Assembly (NCBI GenBank): GCA_003158475.1
Contig: PMJR01000073.1
Span: forward strand, 1-44,527
Length of the DNA stretch: 44,527 bases
Direction of reading: 5' to 3'
From: Ignavibacteriota bacterium
GTDB lineage: Bacteria; Bacteroidota; Ignavibacteria; UBA10030; UBA6906
Below the pieces are notes generated by a model. That model did not search any database and was not told the DNA's origin. It saw nothing but the letters and a program-made list of their open reading frames with translations. Below, in pieces: positions 16,498 to 25,498 of the stretch. A program made the translations under genes and the position numbers. Within the stretch, counting starts at the first letter, position 1. Each line of letters starts with the position of its first letter.

Positions 16498-17499
16498 TTA
16501 CACTTTTTTGAGCAGGTAGACGAACAGGGGGGCTCCAATTGCGGCCGTGACAGCGCCAACCGGTATTTCGGTGGGGGCAAGGGCAATTCTTGCTATGAGG
16601 TCCGCCATGACCATGAAAATGGCTCCTGTCAGGAACGAGGCGGGAAAGAGGAGCCTGTGGTCCGGCCCGAAGATCATGCGGCAGATGTGGGGAATGATCA
16701 GCCCGACGAACCCGACAACCCCGCTCACAGACACAACCATTCCCGTGATGAAGGAGGCCAGCAGGTATGCAACCTTCTTAAGCGTGCCGACGTTGATCCC
16801 CAGTTGCATCGCAGCTTCTTCACCGGTGGCGATCAGATTGAAACCCTTGGCCTGTGTGAAAAGTGCGAGCGATGCAATGATGACCGGGGGGGTGACCACC
16901 GCGATAGTTGCGGGACTGGCGCCGCTCAGGTTCCCCATGAGCCACAGGAATGCGCTCCGGAGCTCCTGGTTGATGACTGCGATAACCAGCAGGACAAGGG
17001 CGTTGAAGAATGCACCGACCATGACCCCGGCCAGAAGCAGCGTATACGTATCAAGTTTCCCCCGCCGGTGTGCGACGGAATAGACAAGCCCCATGACGGC
17101 GGCGGAGCCCGCGAAAGATGCCAGGGGCACAATGAATATCTCCGAGCCTGCCGTGAGCGTCATCGCAAGGACCGCCCCGGCAGTTCCTCCGCTTGAGATT
17201 CCCAGGATGTAGGGCTCCGCAAGCGGATTCCGCAGGAGCGCCTGGAATACCAGTCCCGCAACAGAGAGCCCCGCTCCCACGATAATCGCGAGGAGAAGGC
17301 GGGGGAGGCGGATCTCCAGTATGATCGTCCTTTCGGCGGCGGAGACGGAGCTGCTTCCCGTGAACGAGCCCGCGACGCTCCCTATCGACACCGGCACGCT
17401 GCCGAGCGAAAGTGCGATCAGCGCTGCCAGCAGAAGCGCTGCCGTAAGCCCGGCGACGACGACGAGTGTCCGGCGGGGAGTGAGTGGTGAGTGCGTCAC
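16498..17499 (-). CDS. ABC permease, BtuC/FecCD family
   Basis: A 333-residue inner-membrane permease with about ten hydrophobic helices. Family hallmarks are visible: [38 protein letters not shown], and later [19 protein letters not shown], the loop region that contacts the ATPase, then [20 protein letters not shown]. Likely substrates are ferric siderophores, haem or cobalamin; sequence alone does not decide. The track start at 17544 lies inside obg; GTG 17499 forms a GTGA overlap with the obg stop and has AAGGA upstream. It is the last gene of the TPR-obg unit, separated from its probable ATPase by the two kinases. Confidence 0.93.
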   Translation of the reverse strand: MTHSPLTPRRTLVVVAGLTAALLLAALIALSLGSVPVSIGSVAGSFTGSSSVSAAERTIILEIRLPRLLLAIIVGAGLSVAGLVFQALLRNPLAEPYILGISSGGTAGAVLAMTLTAGSEIFIVPLASFAGSAAVMGLVYSVAHRRGKLDTYTLLLAGVMVGAFFNALVLLVIAVINQELRSAFLWLMGNLSGASPATIAVVTPPVIIASLALFTQAKGFNLIATGEEAAMQLGINVGTLKKVAYLLASFITGMVVSVSGVVGFVGLIIPHICRMIFGPDHRLLFPASFLTGAIFMVMADLIARIALAPTEIPVGAVTAAIGAPLFVYLLKKV

Positions 17500-18506
17500 G
17501 TGCCGCGTTTCCTTCTCGCCGCAACAGGCCGGACTTTGTCCCACATCGCACGCACCAGCGCACTGATGCCCGCGCCTGTGACCGCCGAGATGCGCAGAAC
17601 GGGAGTCGTCCCGAACCGGAGTTTCGACAGTGCCTTCAGCCCGCCTGCATCGAGGAGATCCGTCTTCGTAAAGACGGCAATCCGTGGCTTCTTCAGAAGT
17701 TCTTTCTTGAAGAGCTTGAGCTCATTGAGGAGTGTCCGGTAGTCCTCGCCGGGGTCCTCGCGCGTGCAGTCGATGAGAAACGCCAGCACCTTCGAGCGTT
17801 CGATGTGCCGGAGGAACTGGATGCCGAGCCCCTTCCCCAGATGAGCCCCCTGAAGAATGCCGGGGATGTCGGCGACGACAAAACTCTGCCCTTCGTCGAC
17901 GCGGACGATCCCGAGGTTCGGCACGAGTGTCGTGAAGGGATAATCGGCGATTTTGGGACGGGCGGCGGACACCACGGAGATGAGCGTCGATTTCCCTGCA
18001 TTCGGGAAGCCGACCAGGCCGACGTCGGCAAGAAGCTTCAATTCGAGTTCGAGATCACGCTCCTCCCCCTCTTCCCCCTGTTCGAACTGACGCGGGGCCT
18101 GGTTTGTCGCTGTCGCAAAGGCGGCATTCCCTTTTCCCCCCCGGCCCCCTGCGGCGGCGACAGTTTCATCCCCGTCGCCGAGGAGGTCGGCGAGGATTGT
18201 ACCCGTCGCCGCTTCACGTATCACCGTCCCGGCCGGGACCTCGAGTGTCACATCTTCCCCGCTCCTGCCTGTCTTGTTCGAGCCGAGCCCGTGTTCTCCC
18301 CGCGGTGCCTGGTAATTTCTCTTGTACTGGAAATCGAGGAGCGTCGCCAGATGGCGGTTGGCCCGGATGACCACCGACCCTCCCCGTCCCCCGTTTCCAC
18401 CATCCGGTCCCCCCTTGGGGATGAATTTCTCCCGCCTGAAACTGACACACCCGACCCCGCCGTCTCCCGCCGCGATGTGGATCCGGGCAATATCGATGAA
18501 CTTCAT
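17496..18506 (-). CDS. obg: GTPase Obg (ObgE/CgtA)
   Basis: A 336-residue ribosome-associated GTPase involved in 50S assembly and stress response. The glycine-rich Obg domain (~1-158) is typical ([29 protein letters not shown]). The G domain has G1 [10 protein letters not shown]2 [11 protein letters not shown]3 DIPG and G5 SAVTG. The G4 motif reads TKTD rather than NKxD, and the segment after G3 is ILQGAH where LIEGAH is usual. There is no C-terminal OCT extension. The start ATG overlaps the upstream stop (ATGA) and the stop overlaps the permease start (GTGA), so the three genes are translationally linked. Confidence 0.97.
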   Translation of the reverse strand: MKFIDIARIHIAAGDGGVGCVSFRREKFIPKGGPDGGNGGRGGSVVIRANRHLATLLDFQYKRNYQAPRGEHGLGSNKTGRSGEDVTLEVPAGTVIREAATGTILADLLGDGDETVAAAGGRGGKGNAAFATATNQAPRQFEQGEEGEERDLELELKLLADVGLVGFPNAGKSTLISVVSAARPKIADYPFTTLVPNLGIVRVDEGQSFVVADIPGILQGAHLGKGLGIQFLRHIERSKVLAFLIDCTREDPGEDYRTLLNELKLFKKELLKKPRIAVFTKTDLLDAGGLKALSKLRFGTTPVLRISAVTGAGISALVRAMWDKVRPVAARRKRGT

Positions 18507-19897
18507 GAGCCTTCCCTCTCCGCCCCCAGGTAGCGGCGATGAATAGCATCCGTGAATTCCACCACGTCGGGGTCGAACGGGTCAAGCCCGTTGGACATGT
18601 ACAGTGCTTTGAGAAGGAGGGATGCGTCCCTCCATGTGTCGGACCTGTTCAGCGATGAGATGACGTCCTCGTAGCTCTCCTCATTTCTGTTGAACAATCG
18701 TTTGACGAACCTGCTCCGGGTGTGCCCCTGTATGATCTCGTGGAGATCCGTAAGCCCTGCCGGGGGCTCTGATCCGGCGAAGAGCCTCTCGTATGATTCC
18801 GGGATCCGGGGCTTCTCGGGCTGGGGGGACCGCGGCGCGTCCGCTCCAGGGGGTCGGGGAACCTCCCCCCGTGGAAGAGGGGGAATACTCTGCGGAGGCG
18901 GTTCGTCCGCGTGGGGCCGGTCGTCTCGCCCGTCCGGCTCTTCGGTGACGAAATCAAATATCGACGGCACATGTAACTCGATTGTGGGCTCGTACCCCTG
19001 GAGGTCCTCTGCTGACAATGGTGCCCCTGGCTCCGGAATCTCTCCTCCGGCGGCCGGTCCCGTGGGTACGGCGTCCGCGGGCAGAGGTTCCTCTTTCGCG
19101 CCGGGCGGGGGGGGCGGAGGGGGGGTATCGGCCTGCCCGAGGTAGAGGTCTTCAACGAGTGTCGTGAGTTCGTCGAGTGTGATCTCCGTCCGTTGCCGTA
19201 TGCTGCAGATGCTCTCTATGTAATCCCTCAGGATGTTCATCTTCTTGTCTTCGAAAAAGACAAGAATCGGTTTAAGGGGAATACTGACGTCGGGGGGGGT
19301 ATCGCGCAGCAGGAGGAAATCGAATATCGGTTTGGCCAGGAGCGCAAGCTCCCTTGCGTTGTGCTGTTTCACGATCTGATCGTCGATCCTGATCAGCATC
19401 GTCCGGAACTCCTCCGCGCTGATATCCCTGTTTCCCCGCCGCTTCATGATCTTCTGGATCAGCGTTCTGAAGTAGGCGTACTCAACCGTGCAGTCGAGCT
19501 TTGCCATGACATCCTGTGCGCTCATGCTCCCGCCCGATTCGAAAACGAAATGCTCGATGGTCCACTGTGGGCGGCAGAGGTAGTTCTCAAGGAAATGGAT
19601 CGCGTTGTCGAGCAGGGAGAGGAATTCCTCCCGCGGAAACCTGTAGAGCGCGGACATCGAAGCGATGAACGCCCGTCCTTGGCGTCGGACGCCGGGAGCC
19701 TGGGTATCCACCCGGGAAAATCTCGGGGAGGCGAACAGTTCGGCTTCGAGCCAGCGGACGGTCTCCGCCTGCATGTACGTCTTGATCCCCCGCGGAATAT
19801 CGGCGACGAAGATCTCCCGGAGCAGGATCGCCTCCCTGTCTCCTATCGTGCGCGTCCGTAGTGTGGCGAGGATCGCATCGGTCTCGTGTTCGAGCAT
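18503..19897 (-). CDS. Proline-rich two-part protein, 464 aa, unknown
   Basis: Not recognised. Residues 1-~250 are a compact, mostly helical region rich in charged and aromatic residues ([23 protein letters not shown]; a long run [32 protein letters not shown]). Then come a run of seven prolines, ~120 residues of acidic, proline/glycine-rich, presumably disordered linker, and a conserved-looking 80-residue helical C-terminus (YERLFAGSE...[23 protein letters not shown]). No signal peptide or membrane helix, so likely cytosolic. It starts 2 bases after the TPR gene and overlaps obg by ATGA, suggesting a structural or scaffolding partner. The C-terminal part may bind a partner protein. Confidence 0.85.
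   Translation of the reverse strand: MLEHETDAILATLRTRTIGDREAILLREIFVADIPRGIKTYMQAETVRWLEAELFASPRFSRVDTQAPGVRRQGRAFIASMSALYRFPREEFLSLLDNAIHFLENYLCRPQWTIEHFVFESGGSMSAQDVMAKLDCTVEYAYFRTLIQKIMKRRGNRDISAEEFRTMLIRIDDQIVKQHNARELALLAKPIFDFLLLRDTPPDVSIPLKPILVFFEDKKMNILRDYIESICSIRQRTEITLDELTTLVEDLYLGQADTPPPPPPPGAKEEPLPADAVPTGPAAGGEIPEPGAPLSAEDLQGYEPTIELHVPSIFDFVTEEPDGRDDRPHADEPPPQSIPPLPRGEVPRPPGADAPRSPQPEKPRIPESYERLFAGSEPPAGLTDLHEIIQGHTRSRFVKRLFNRNEESYEDVISSLNRSDTWRDASLLLKALYMSNGLDPFDPDVVEFTDAIHRRYLGAEREGS
19103..19126 (+). other. G-rich tract with quadruplex potential
   Basis: The plus strand carries four or more runs of three to eight G separated by 1-5 bases, enough for a G-quadruplex. It is the template strand of the 464-aa gene and encodes its polyproline run, so the DNA feature may simply be a by-product of proline codons. 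Confidence 0.4.
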
Positions 19898-19899
19898 TG

Positions 19900-22800
19900 T
19901 CAGCCGGGCTTTTTCTTCAGGACAGTCCTGACACGGTCGATTTCCTTGCGGGCGGCCGACTTGAACGTCTCGTCGATCCCCGCCCGGTCCACAATCTGCT
20001 GGTACATCGTCAACGCCTGATCGTAACGTCCCATCTTCTCGTACGACTGGCCGGACATGTAGAGCGAATTCGCCGTCCAGTCGATTTTCCCTTTCTTCGT
20101 GACGAGATACGGGACCTTCAAAAAGTCGAGTATCGCCTGCTGGTAATCCCCCTTGTGGTAATTGGCTTCCGCGATGTAGTAACGGATCTCGCCTTCGAGA
20201 TCGCTCCCCGCCTCGTCCAGCAGCGACTGGAGGTGCAGCGCCGCCTGGTCGTAGTAACCGAGGTGATCATAGAGCATCCCGATCTTGATCTTCTTGTCAA
20301 GCGCGTCTTCAGCGTTCGGGTAGAGTTCGAGGTACTTCCGTGTGAGCGTCAGCGCTCCGTCGTACGCGGCGGCCACTTCGTACGTTTCGATCAGGTTGCT
20401 CATCGCGGATGGAACGAGTTCCTGGTCCGGGTGCGGATCGTCGACGATCACCCGGTAATGCTTGATCGCCTGGTCCCATTTCTCCGCAGCGTAATACAGG
20501 TTGCCCAGCGCGAGGTGCACGTGCATGATGACGGGTGCCTGCGGATGGGCTGCAAGAAGCTTTTCGAGGTAGTCGACTGCCTCGCCCGGTTTCTCCGTCG
20601 CCTCGAGCGTCTTTCCGATCCAGTACATCGCCGTCGGCCCGGAGGGGGAGTCCTCGAATCTGTCCACGATATGCTGGAACGCCTTCATCGCGCCGGCGTA
20701 TTCCTCCCTGCGGAACTGAAGCAACCCCTTCTCGAGTTCGAAGAGCGCGATGTCGTCATGCGCATCCCCGTACTTCTTGTCAAACGCCGCGATGGCCTTC
20801 TCCGCGCCCGGTCCTTCGCCATTCCGGATCATCGCGAGAATGATCCGGGAGTCGAAGTACTGCTTTTCGGTATCCCCCGGTGCCGTCCCGGAGAGCTGCA
20901 TGTATTCCTTGATGGCGTCCCTGTAATCCCCGGTCTCGAAAAGCAGGTCCGCGATGTCGCGTGTGACCCCCGCTCCCGGAGCGGCCGTCTCTGCACGGCG
21001 GAAGAATGACGTCGCTGCCTCCCGCAGCCCTTCCGCGCGGTAGATCAGTCCCAGCGTCGTATACGCCTCTCCGGCTATCGGGCCGGCCTGGTCCCTGGCC
21101 AGCACCGCGGTCAGGAAGCGCTTTGCTTCTGCGGCATTGCCTGCCTCCCTCTGGAGCTTTCCAAGAGCCAGGAGGACGGAGACCGACGGCTCCCCGTCCC
21201 CCATCGGGTCTTCCGTCTGGCGCTCGCAAATCTCGGCGTAGGTTCGGAGAGCCGCATCGGTTTCCCCGGCTGCCGCGAGGGCTTCCCCGAGCTTTTCTTG
21301 CGCCTCGAACGCGAGCGTCGTGTACGCAAAATCGCCCGTGAGGGTCTGGTAGAACCCTGCGGCCAGGAGGGGTTTCTTCTTTTTCATCGCCAGGTCTCCG
21401 AGCCTTGAGAGGACCTCGGCTGCGTGAGCGCTTGCAGGGTATGCCGCGAGATACCGTGTTCCCGCGGCAAGGGCCGAATCGGCGGCATCCAGCCGGAAGA
21501 GGAGTCCGAGACTCCTGTACGCCGCCTCTTCGGCGATTGTGCGATCCCTGGCTGTCCGTCCGGCCTCCGCGTATTCGGTGCCTGCCTCGGCCAGGCTGTC
21601 GGCCTGCTCATAGAGTTTCCCCGTTGTCAACCGGACGACATCCCTCATGGGGAACGTCGGGTTCCGGGTCAGAAGCTCCACGGCCGCCCGCCTGGCGGCC
21701 GGGAGAGTCGTTGCGCTCAGCCGGAAGACTGCCAGCAGGGCCTGGTTGGAATCGGGTCCTGTTGCCGGCGACGCGAGGTAGGCATGGTACGCGTCGATCG
21801 CACCGGAAACCTGCTGGGGGTCCCGCCAGCACAGGTACTCCAGACTCTTTGCCTTCTTCAACAGGGCCCCTCCGGCGCGGTCGCCGACGATCCCTGCCTC
21901 GAGGGCGTTCCCGAACTGTTTGGCGGCGGCCGCGTAGCTCTTGAGATCGTTGAAGTAGATCTCCCCGAGCCTGTAGGCCAGTTCCGCCTTGTCCTTGTCT
22001 GAGACTACGTCGCCGACGAGGAGGGCGAGCTTCTCCAGCCCCGCGTCCTTCTCCTTGAGTTCGAACGTCTCGATGATCTTGAGGCGTTCATCCGCCTCGC
22101 TCCGGAACTCGGAGGCAGGGTACCTGGCGATCAGTTCCCTGTAGGTCTGTACCGCGCGGTCGAATTCCTTGAGCTGTTCATGTCCGCGCCCGGCCCCGGC
22201 CAGAGCATCGTCGGCAACGGCAGACGAGGGATAGCGTGCGGCGATCTGTTCGAAAATCGACACCCCCTTCCTTACGTCGGCCAGTCCGCCGGCACACAGT
22301 CGCGCTTCGCGGAGGAGTACCTCCGGCGTTGCGGGATATTCCGGATTGGCGTCGGTGAAGGCCTCGAAGTGCTGCAACGCCGCGGGAAGGTTCTTCTGCT
22401 CTTCTGCATTGAGTGCGAGCTTCAACACCGCCCTCCTTTTCAAGGGCTCGGCAGCACCGGATTTGAGGAGACGGTTGCATACGTCGTTCGAGCGTCGGTA
22501 ATCCTTCGCGCGAGCAGCGGCGACGGCGAGCTTCCAGAGCACCGCCGCGGTCCTCTCCCCCTGCGGAGCCGCGGCGAGGAATTTCTCGTAGGATGCGGCT
22601 GCCGCCCCGTTTTCCCCCAGTGCTATCTGGGCGTCGCCGCTTGCGATCAGGGCGTCGTAGACAATCAGTGTGTCCGAAGCCGATTTCTCGGAGATCGCCT
22701 TCCTGAACCATTCCAGTGCTTCTGCGTGTTTCCCCCCTGCCGCGACGAGCTTTCCCAGGTTGAGATACGCTCCCTGAACCGCAGAACTCTTCGGGTATTT

Positions 22801-23529
22801 GGCGATTATTTCCCTGTAGTTCGACTGTGCGTTGTCGGTTCTCCCCGTCGCCTGGGAGATGTTTCCCAGTACCAGGAGCGCCCCGGCCCGGGCGTCGGGA
22901 GAGGGGTCCCCTTCGATCACGCGTTTTAATTCGCTCTGCGCCTGGTCGTAGTTCCCTTCCTCGAAGTAGATCTGGCCTAGCTGCGTTCGGGCCGCCAGCA
23001 CTGCATCGCTGGCCGGGTATTCCTGCAAAATGACGCGGAGCGTCCTGCGCGCGTCATCGCGCGCGCCGGCGAGGAGGAAGTATTTCGTCGCCTTCAGGAG
23101 TGCACCGGGGGCGGATTTGCTTTTGGGATGGAACACCTTGACCCGCTCAAAGGCGAGCGCGGCCTCCCTGAGTGTTCCCATGGCTGCGTAAGACTCCCCG
23201 ACGTTCCACCATGCCTCCGGCGCTTTCGGGTTGTCCTGGTACGTGAGTGCGAACGACTGGAACGTGAGCCGTGCGTCTTCGAACTTCCTGAGTTTTAGCT
23301 GCGCGAGGCCAAGGTAGAAACGTGCGTCGATTCCCTGGGGGGCTGTCGGGTAGGCGCCGATGAACTGTCTGAGTTGTTCTGAAGCGAGGTCGTACAGGCC
23401 GTCGTTGTAGAGATTGATGGCGAGCTTGAAATCGGCGTTTTCCTTGGAGTTCTGGGCAACCGTTGTACCCGGTCCGGCCAGAAGCAGTGGAAATGCAAGC
23501 AGGTGGAGGATTACTCGGTGCGATCGCAT
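19900..23529 (-). CDS. Large periplasmic TPR protein, 1209 aa
   Basis: A signal peptide (MRSHRVILHLLAFPLLLAGPGTTVAQ) is followed by TPR/SEL-type helical repeats over almost the whole length, with recurrent cores such as LYNDGLYDLASEQLRQFI, GNYDQAQSELKRVI, KEFDRAVQTYRELI and GRYDQALTMYQQIV. The first repeats resemble YbgF/CpoB and BamD (YNDGLYDLA...YP), typical of proteins that organise envelope complexes. No membrane anchor other than the signal. Closest guess is a periplasmic scaffold for outer-membrane assembly or gliding-type machinery; this is inference. ATG 23529 begins only a few bases after the predicted transcription start. It leads the TPR-464aa-obg-permease unit. Confidence 0.9.
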   Translation of the reverse strand: MRSHRVILHLLAFPLLLAGPGTTVAQNSKENADFKLAINLYNDGLYDLASEQLRQFIGAYPTAPQGIDARFYLGLAQLKLRKFEDARLTFQSFALTYQDNPKAPEAWWNVGESYAAMGTLREAALAFERVKVFHPKSKSAPGALLKATKYFLLAGARDDARRTLRVILQEYPASDAVLAARTQLGQIYFEEGNYDQAQSELKRVIEGDPSPDARAGALLVLGNISQATGRTDNAQSNYREIIAKYPKSSAVQGAYLNLGKLVAAGGKHAEALEWFRKAISEKSASDTLIVYDALIASGDAQIALGENGAAAASYEKFLAAAPQGERTAAVLWKLAVAAARAKDYRRSNDVCNRLLKSGAAEPLKRRAVLKLALNAEEQKNLPAALQHFEAFTDANPEYPATPEVLLREARLCAGGLADVRKGVSIFEQIAARYPSSAVADDALAGAGRGHEQLKEFDRAVQTYRELIARYPASEFRSEADERLKIIETFELKEKDAGLEKLALLVGDVVSDKDKAELAYRLGEIYFNDLKSYAAAAKQFGNALEAGIVGDRAGGALLKKAKSLEYLCWRDPQQVSGAIDAYHAYLASPATGPDSNQALLAVFRLSATTLPAARRAAVELLTRNPTFPMRDVVRLTTGKLYEQADSLAEAGTEYAEAGRTARDRTIAEEAAYRSLGLLFRLDAADSALAAGTRYLAAYPASAHAAEVLSRLGDLAMKKKKPLLAAGFYQTLTGDFAYTTLAFEAQEKLGEALAAAGETDAALRTYAEICERQTEDPMGDGEPSVSVLLALGKLQREAGNAAEAKRFLTAVLARDQAGPIAGEAYTTLGLIYRAEGLREAATSFFRRAETAAPGAGVTRDIADLLFETGDYRDAIKEYMQLSGTAPGDTEKQYFDSRIILAMIRNGEGPGAEKAIAAFDKKYGDAHDDIALFELEKGLLQFRREEYAGAMKAFQHIVDRFEDSPSGPTAMYWIGKTLEATEKPGEAVDYLEKLLAAHPQAPVIMHVHLALGNLYYAAEKWDQAIKHYRVIVDDPHPDQELVPSAMSNLIETYEVAAAYDGALTLTRKYLELYPNAEDALDKKIKIGMLYDHLGYYDQAALHLQSLLDEAGSDLEGEIRYYIAEANYHKGDYQQAILDFLKVPYLVTKKGKIDWTANSLYMSGQSYEKMGRYDQALTMYQQIVDRAGIDETFKSAARKEIDRVRTVLKKKPG

Positions 23530-23539
23530 AGCGTAGTGA

Positions 23540-23570
23540 CAAACTTACAACATATTTGCCTGTAGCGCAA
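23540..23570 (-). promoter_or_regulatory. Promoter of the TPR-obg unit, near-leaderless
   Basis: Minus strand TTG at 23570-23568, exactly 20 bases, then TAAGTTTG at 23547-23540: the best match in the window to TTG-N20-TAnnTTTG. The start codon is 23529-23527, so the leader is expected to be only about 5-8 bases and has no ribosome-binding site. Confidence 0.6.
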
Positions 23571-23599
23571 GGCGACGCCCCCTTCCCTTCCCGTCCGGA

Positions 23600-24730
23600 T
23601 TACCGGCGACCGCCGCCGTCCCCGGTCTCCTGTTGCATTTTGTTCTGCAACTCCGTCCTCGCAACCCGTTCACTCCAGGATTCCTGTAGCCTTCCTTCAT
23701 GGATGTTCAGCGTCACCACGCGTCCTGATGATTCATGACTGATGATGTCAGGATTGACGAAATTAAGGCTGACGATGCAGAGGAATACCGCAAGCGACAT
23801 GCGCGGGGAAGAGAGCCTGTCGGCGACGATGAGCACGAAAGGGAGGGCGGGGAGAAGGTATGCGCGTTCGAGGGGAAGCGCGAAGAACTGAAGTGTCATG
23901 ACCCCGATGGCCATGATGGACGAGACCACTAACGGGTCCCTCTCCCGTACCGCTTCGCGCAGGCGATTCCTTCCCCTGAAGGCGACTGCGGCCAGCGCGA
24001 CGAATGCAAGAGGTCCCGCGGCGTAGACAAGACGGTACCCAAATTCGAACACTCTGACGGTGAATGCCGGGTGCACGTCCCCCATCTCGGCGCGCGTCAG
24101 CGCGAACCACCGGAGGGGTTCCCCGTATGTCACCAGCACGGGGAGGAATGCCGCCGCCGCCGTGGTTCCAGCCGCGATCAGGTAGCGGACGCCGGCAGTC
24201 CTGTCGCCGCGGAGTGCGATGAGCGTGAAAAGGGGGAGTGCGATAGTGAGGTTCGAAGGACGAAATCCCGCCGCAAGCCCCGTGAATATGCCGGCCGGGA
24301 TCTCCCTATGCTCCAGCGCGGCGTCCAGAGCGGCCAGGAGCAATGCGAGCGACCAGAGGTAGTCCATGGTGGTCGCGGCGTTTGTGAGGACGAGCGGTGC
24401 GCAGACGAGGGAGAAGAAGAGTGTCAGGGGATTTTTTGCGAGCTTGCCTGATATGCGGTACCAGAGTGCGGCAAGGAGAAGTGTGACGACAAGCGTCCCC
24501 GCGTTGGAGAGCGCACAGCCTCCGAGACCCACGAGGGGGGCGCTGATGATTTCATGGAGCGGATACCCGGGGAACCGTGAGACGGCGTAGTGCCCGCTCG
24601 CCCAGAGTTTTCCGGCCGCCGAGGCGACAAGCCAGGCATCGGGGTCCGCGCCGTAGCCGGCGGTAAGGACCGGTATTCCCGCGGCGGCGACGATCGCAAG
24701 CCCGCACACGAGCCAGGTACGGTTCAGCAC
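23600..24730 (-). CDS. Polytopic membrane protein, GT-C glycosyltransferase-like
   Basis: A 376-residue inner-membrane protein with about nine or ten helices. After helix 1 the loop holds GADPDAWLVA, the place and form (D-x-D then W) expected for the catalytic acid of GT-C transferases that use polyprenyl-phosphate sugars. Next comes the amphipathic SRFPGYPLHEIISAP, also typical. The tail HEGRLQESWSERVARTELQNKMQQE is soluble. The sugar acceptor is unknown. The track begins inside sdhB; GTG 24730, two bases after the sdhB stop, gives a natural first helix. It is fourth in the sdh unit, possibly by readthrough only. Confidence 0.78.
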   Translation of the reverse strand: MLNRTWLVCGLAIVAAAGIPVLTAGYGADPDAWLVASAAGKLWASGHYAVSRFPGYPLHEIISAPLVGLGGCALSNAGTLVVTLLLAALWYRISGKLAKNPLTLFFSLVCAPLVLTNAATTMDYLWSLALLLAALDAALEHREIPAGIFTGLAAGFRPSNLTIALPLFTLIALRGDRTAGVRYLIAAGTTAAAAFLPVLVTYGEPLRWFALTRAEMGDVHPAFTVRVFEFGYRLVYAAGPLAFVALAAVAFRGRNRLREAVRERDPLVVSSIMAIGVMTLQFFALPLERAYLLPALPFVLIVADRLSSPRMSLAVFLCIVSLNFVNPDIISHESSGRVVTLNIHEGRLQESWSERVARTELQNKMQQETGDGGGRR

Positions 24731-24732
24731 GG

Positions 24733-25485
24733 TCAGGTGAGATTCGCTCTCAGGTACTCGGAGTTGAGCCGGGCGATGTGCGTGACGGAGATCTGCTTGG
24801 GGCACTCTGCCTCGCAGGCGTAGGTATTCGAACACGCGCCGAACCCCTCCGCATCCATCTGGGCGACCATGGATTCCACGCGCCGGGCGCGTTCCGCGTG
24901 TCCCTGCGGCAGGAGTGCGAGTTGCGAGACTTTTGCGGCGACGAAGAGCATGGCCGACCCGTTCTTGCAGGCGGCGACGCAGGCACCGCAACCGATGCAG
25001 GCCGCCGCGTCCATTGCCTCCTCTGCCACGGGTTTCGGGATCGGGATCGTGTTGGCGTCCGGTGCCCCTCCGGTCCTGACGGAAACGAACCCTCCCGCCG
25101 CCATGATCCTGTCGAATGCCGAGCGGTCAACCACGAGGTCCCTGATGACCGGGAACGGTTTCGCCCGCCAGGGCTCGATCGTGATGGAATCGCCATCATG
25201 AAATGTCCGCATATGAAGCTGGCAGGCGGTCACGCCTTTGAGGGGGCCGTGCGCCCTGCCGTTGATATAGAGGGAGCACGTACCGCAGATTCCTTCCCGG
25301 CAGTCGTGATCGAAGGCGATCGCTTCCTCCCCCTTCCGCACGAGGTCCAGGTTCAGCAGGTCGAGCATCTCGAGGAAGGACATGTCGGGAGACACATTGG
25401 GGAGCGTGTAGAGGGCGAAACGTCCTTCGGAATTCCTGTCCCTCTGACGCCAGACGTTGAGCGTGATGGTCATGGTTCCTGACAT
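24733..25485 (-). CDS. sdhB: Succinate dehydrogenase/fumarate reductase iron-sulfur subunit
   Basis: A 250-residue subunit carrying electrons from the flavin to quinone. Cluster ligands are complete: [2Fe-2S] in CREGICGTC with a fourth cysteine in TACQL; [4Fe-4S] [11 protein letters not shown]; and the [3Fe-4S] region [12 protein letters not shown]. The arrangement matches type B enzymes of Bacteroidota, Chlorobiota and Campylobacterota. The start is ATG 25485 with GAGGAG upstream; ATG four codons later, with AGGA, is possible. It follows sdhA by 13 bases. Confidence 0.96.
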   Translation of the reverse strand: MSGTMTITLNVWRQRDRNSEGRFALYTLPNVSPDMSFLEMLDLLNLDLVRKGEEAIAFDHDCREGICGTCSLYINGRAHGPLKGVTACQLHMRTFHDGDSITIEPWRAKPFPVIRDLVVDRSAFDRIMAAGGFVSVRTGGAPDANTIPIPKPVAEEAMDAAACIGCGACVAACKNGSAMLFVAAKVSQLALLPQGHAERARRVESMVAQMDAEGFGACSNTYACEAECPKQISVTHIARLNSEYLRANLT

Positions 25486-25498
25486 TGCGCGTGGCTCC

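Noticed and set aside
19861-21009. 382-aa plus-strand ORF
   Set aside because: Antisense to the TPR repeats; the regular pattern is inherited from the repeats.
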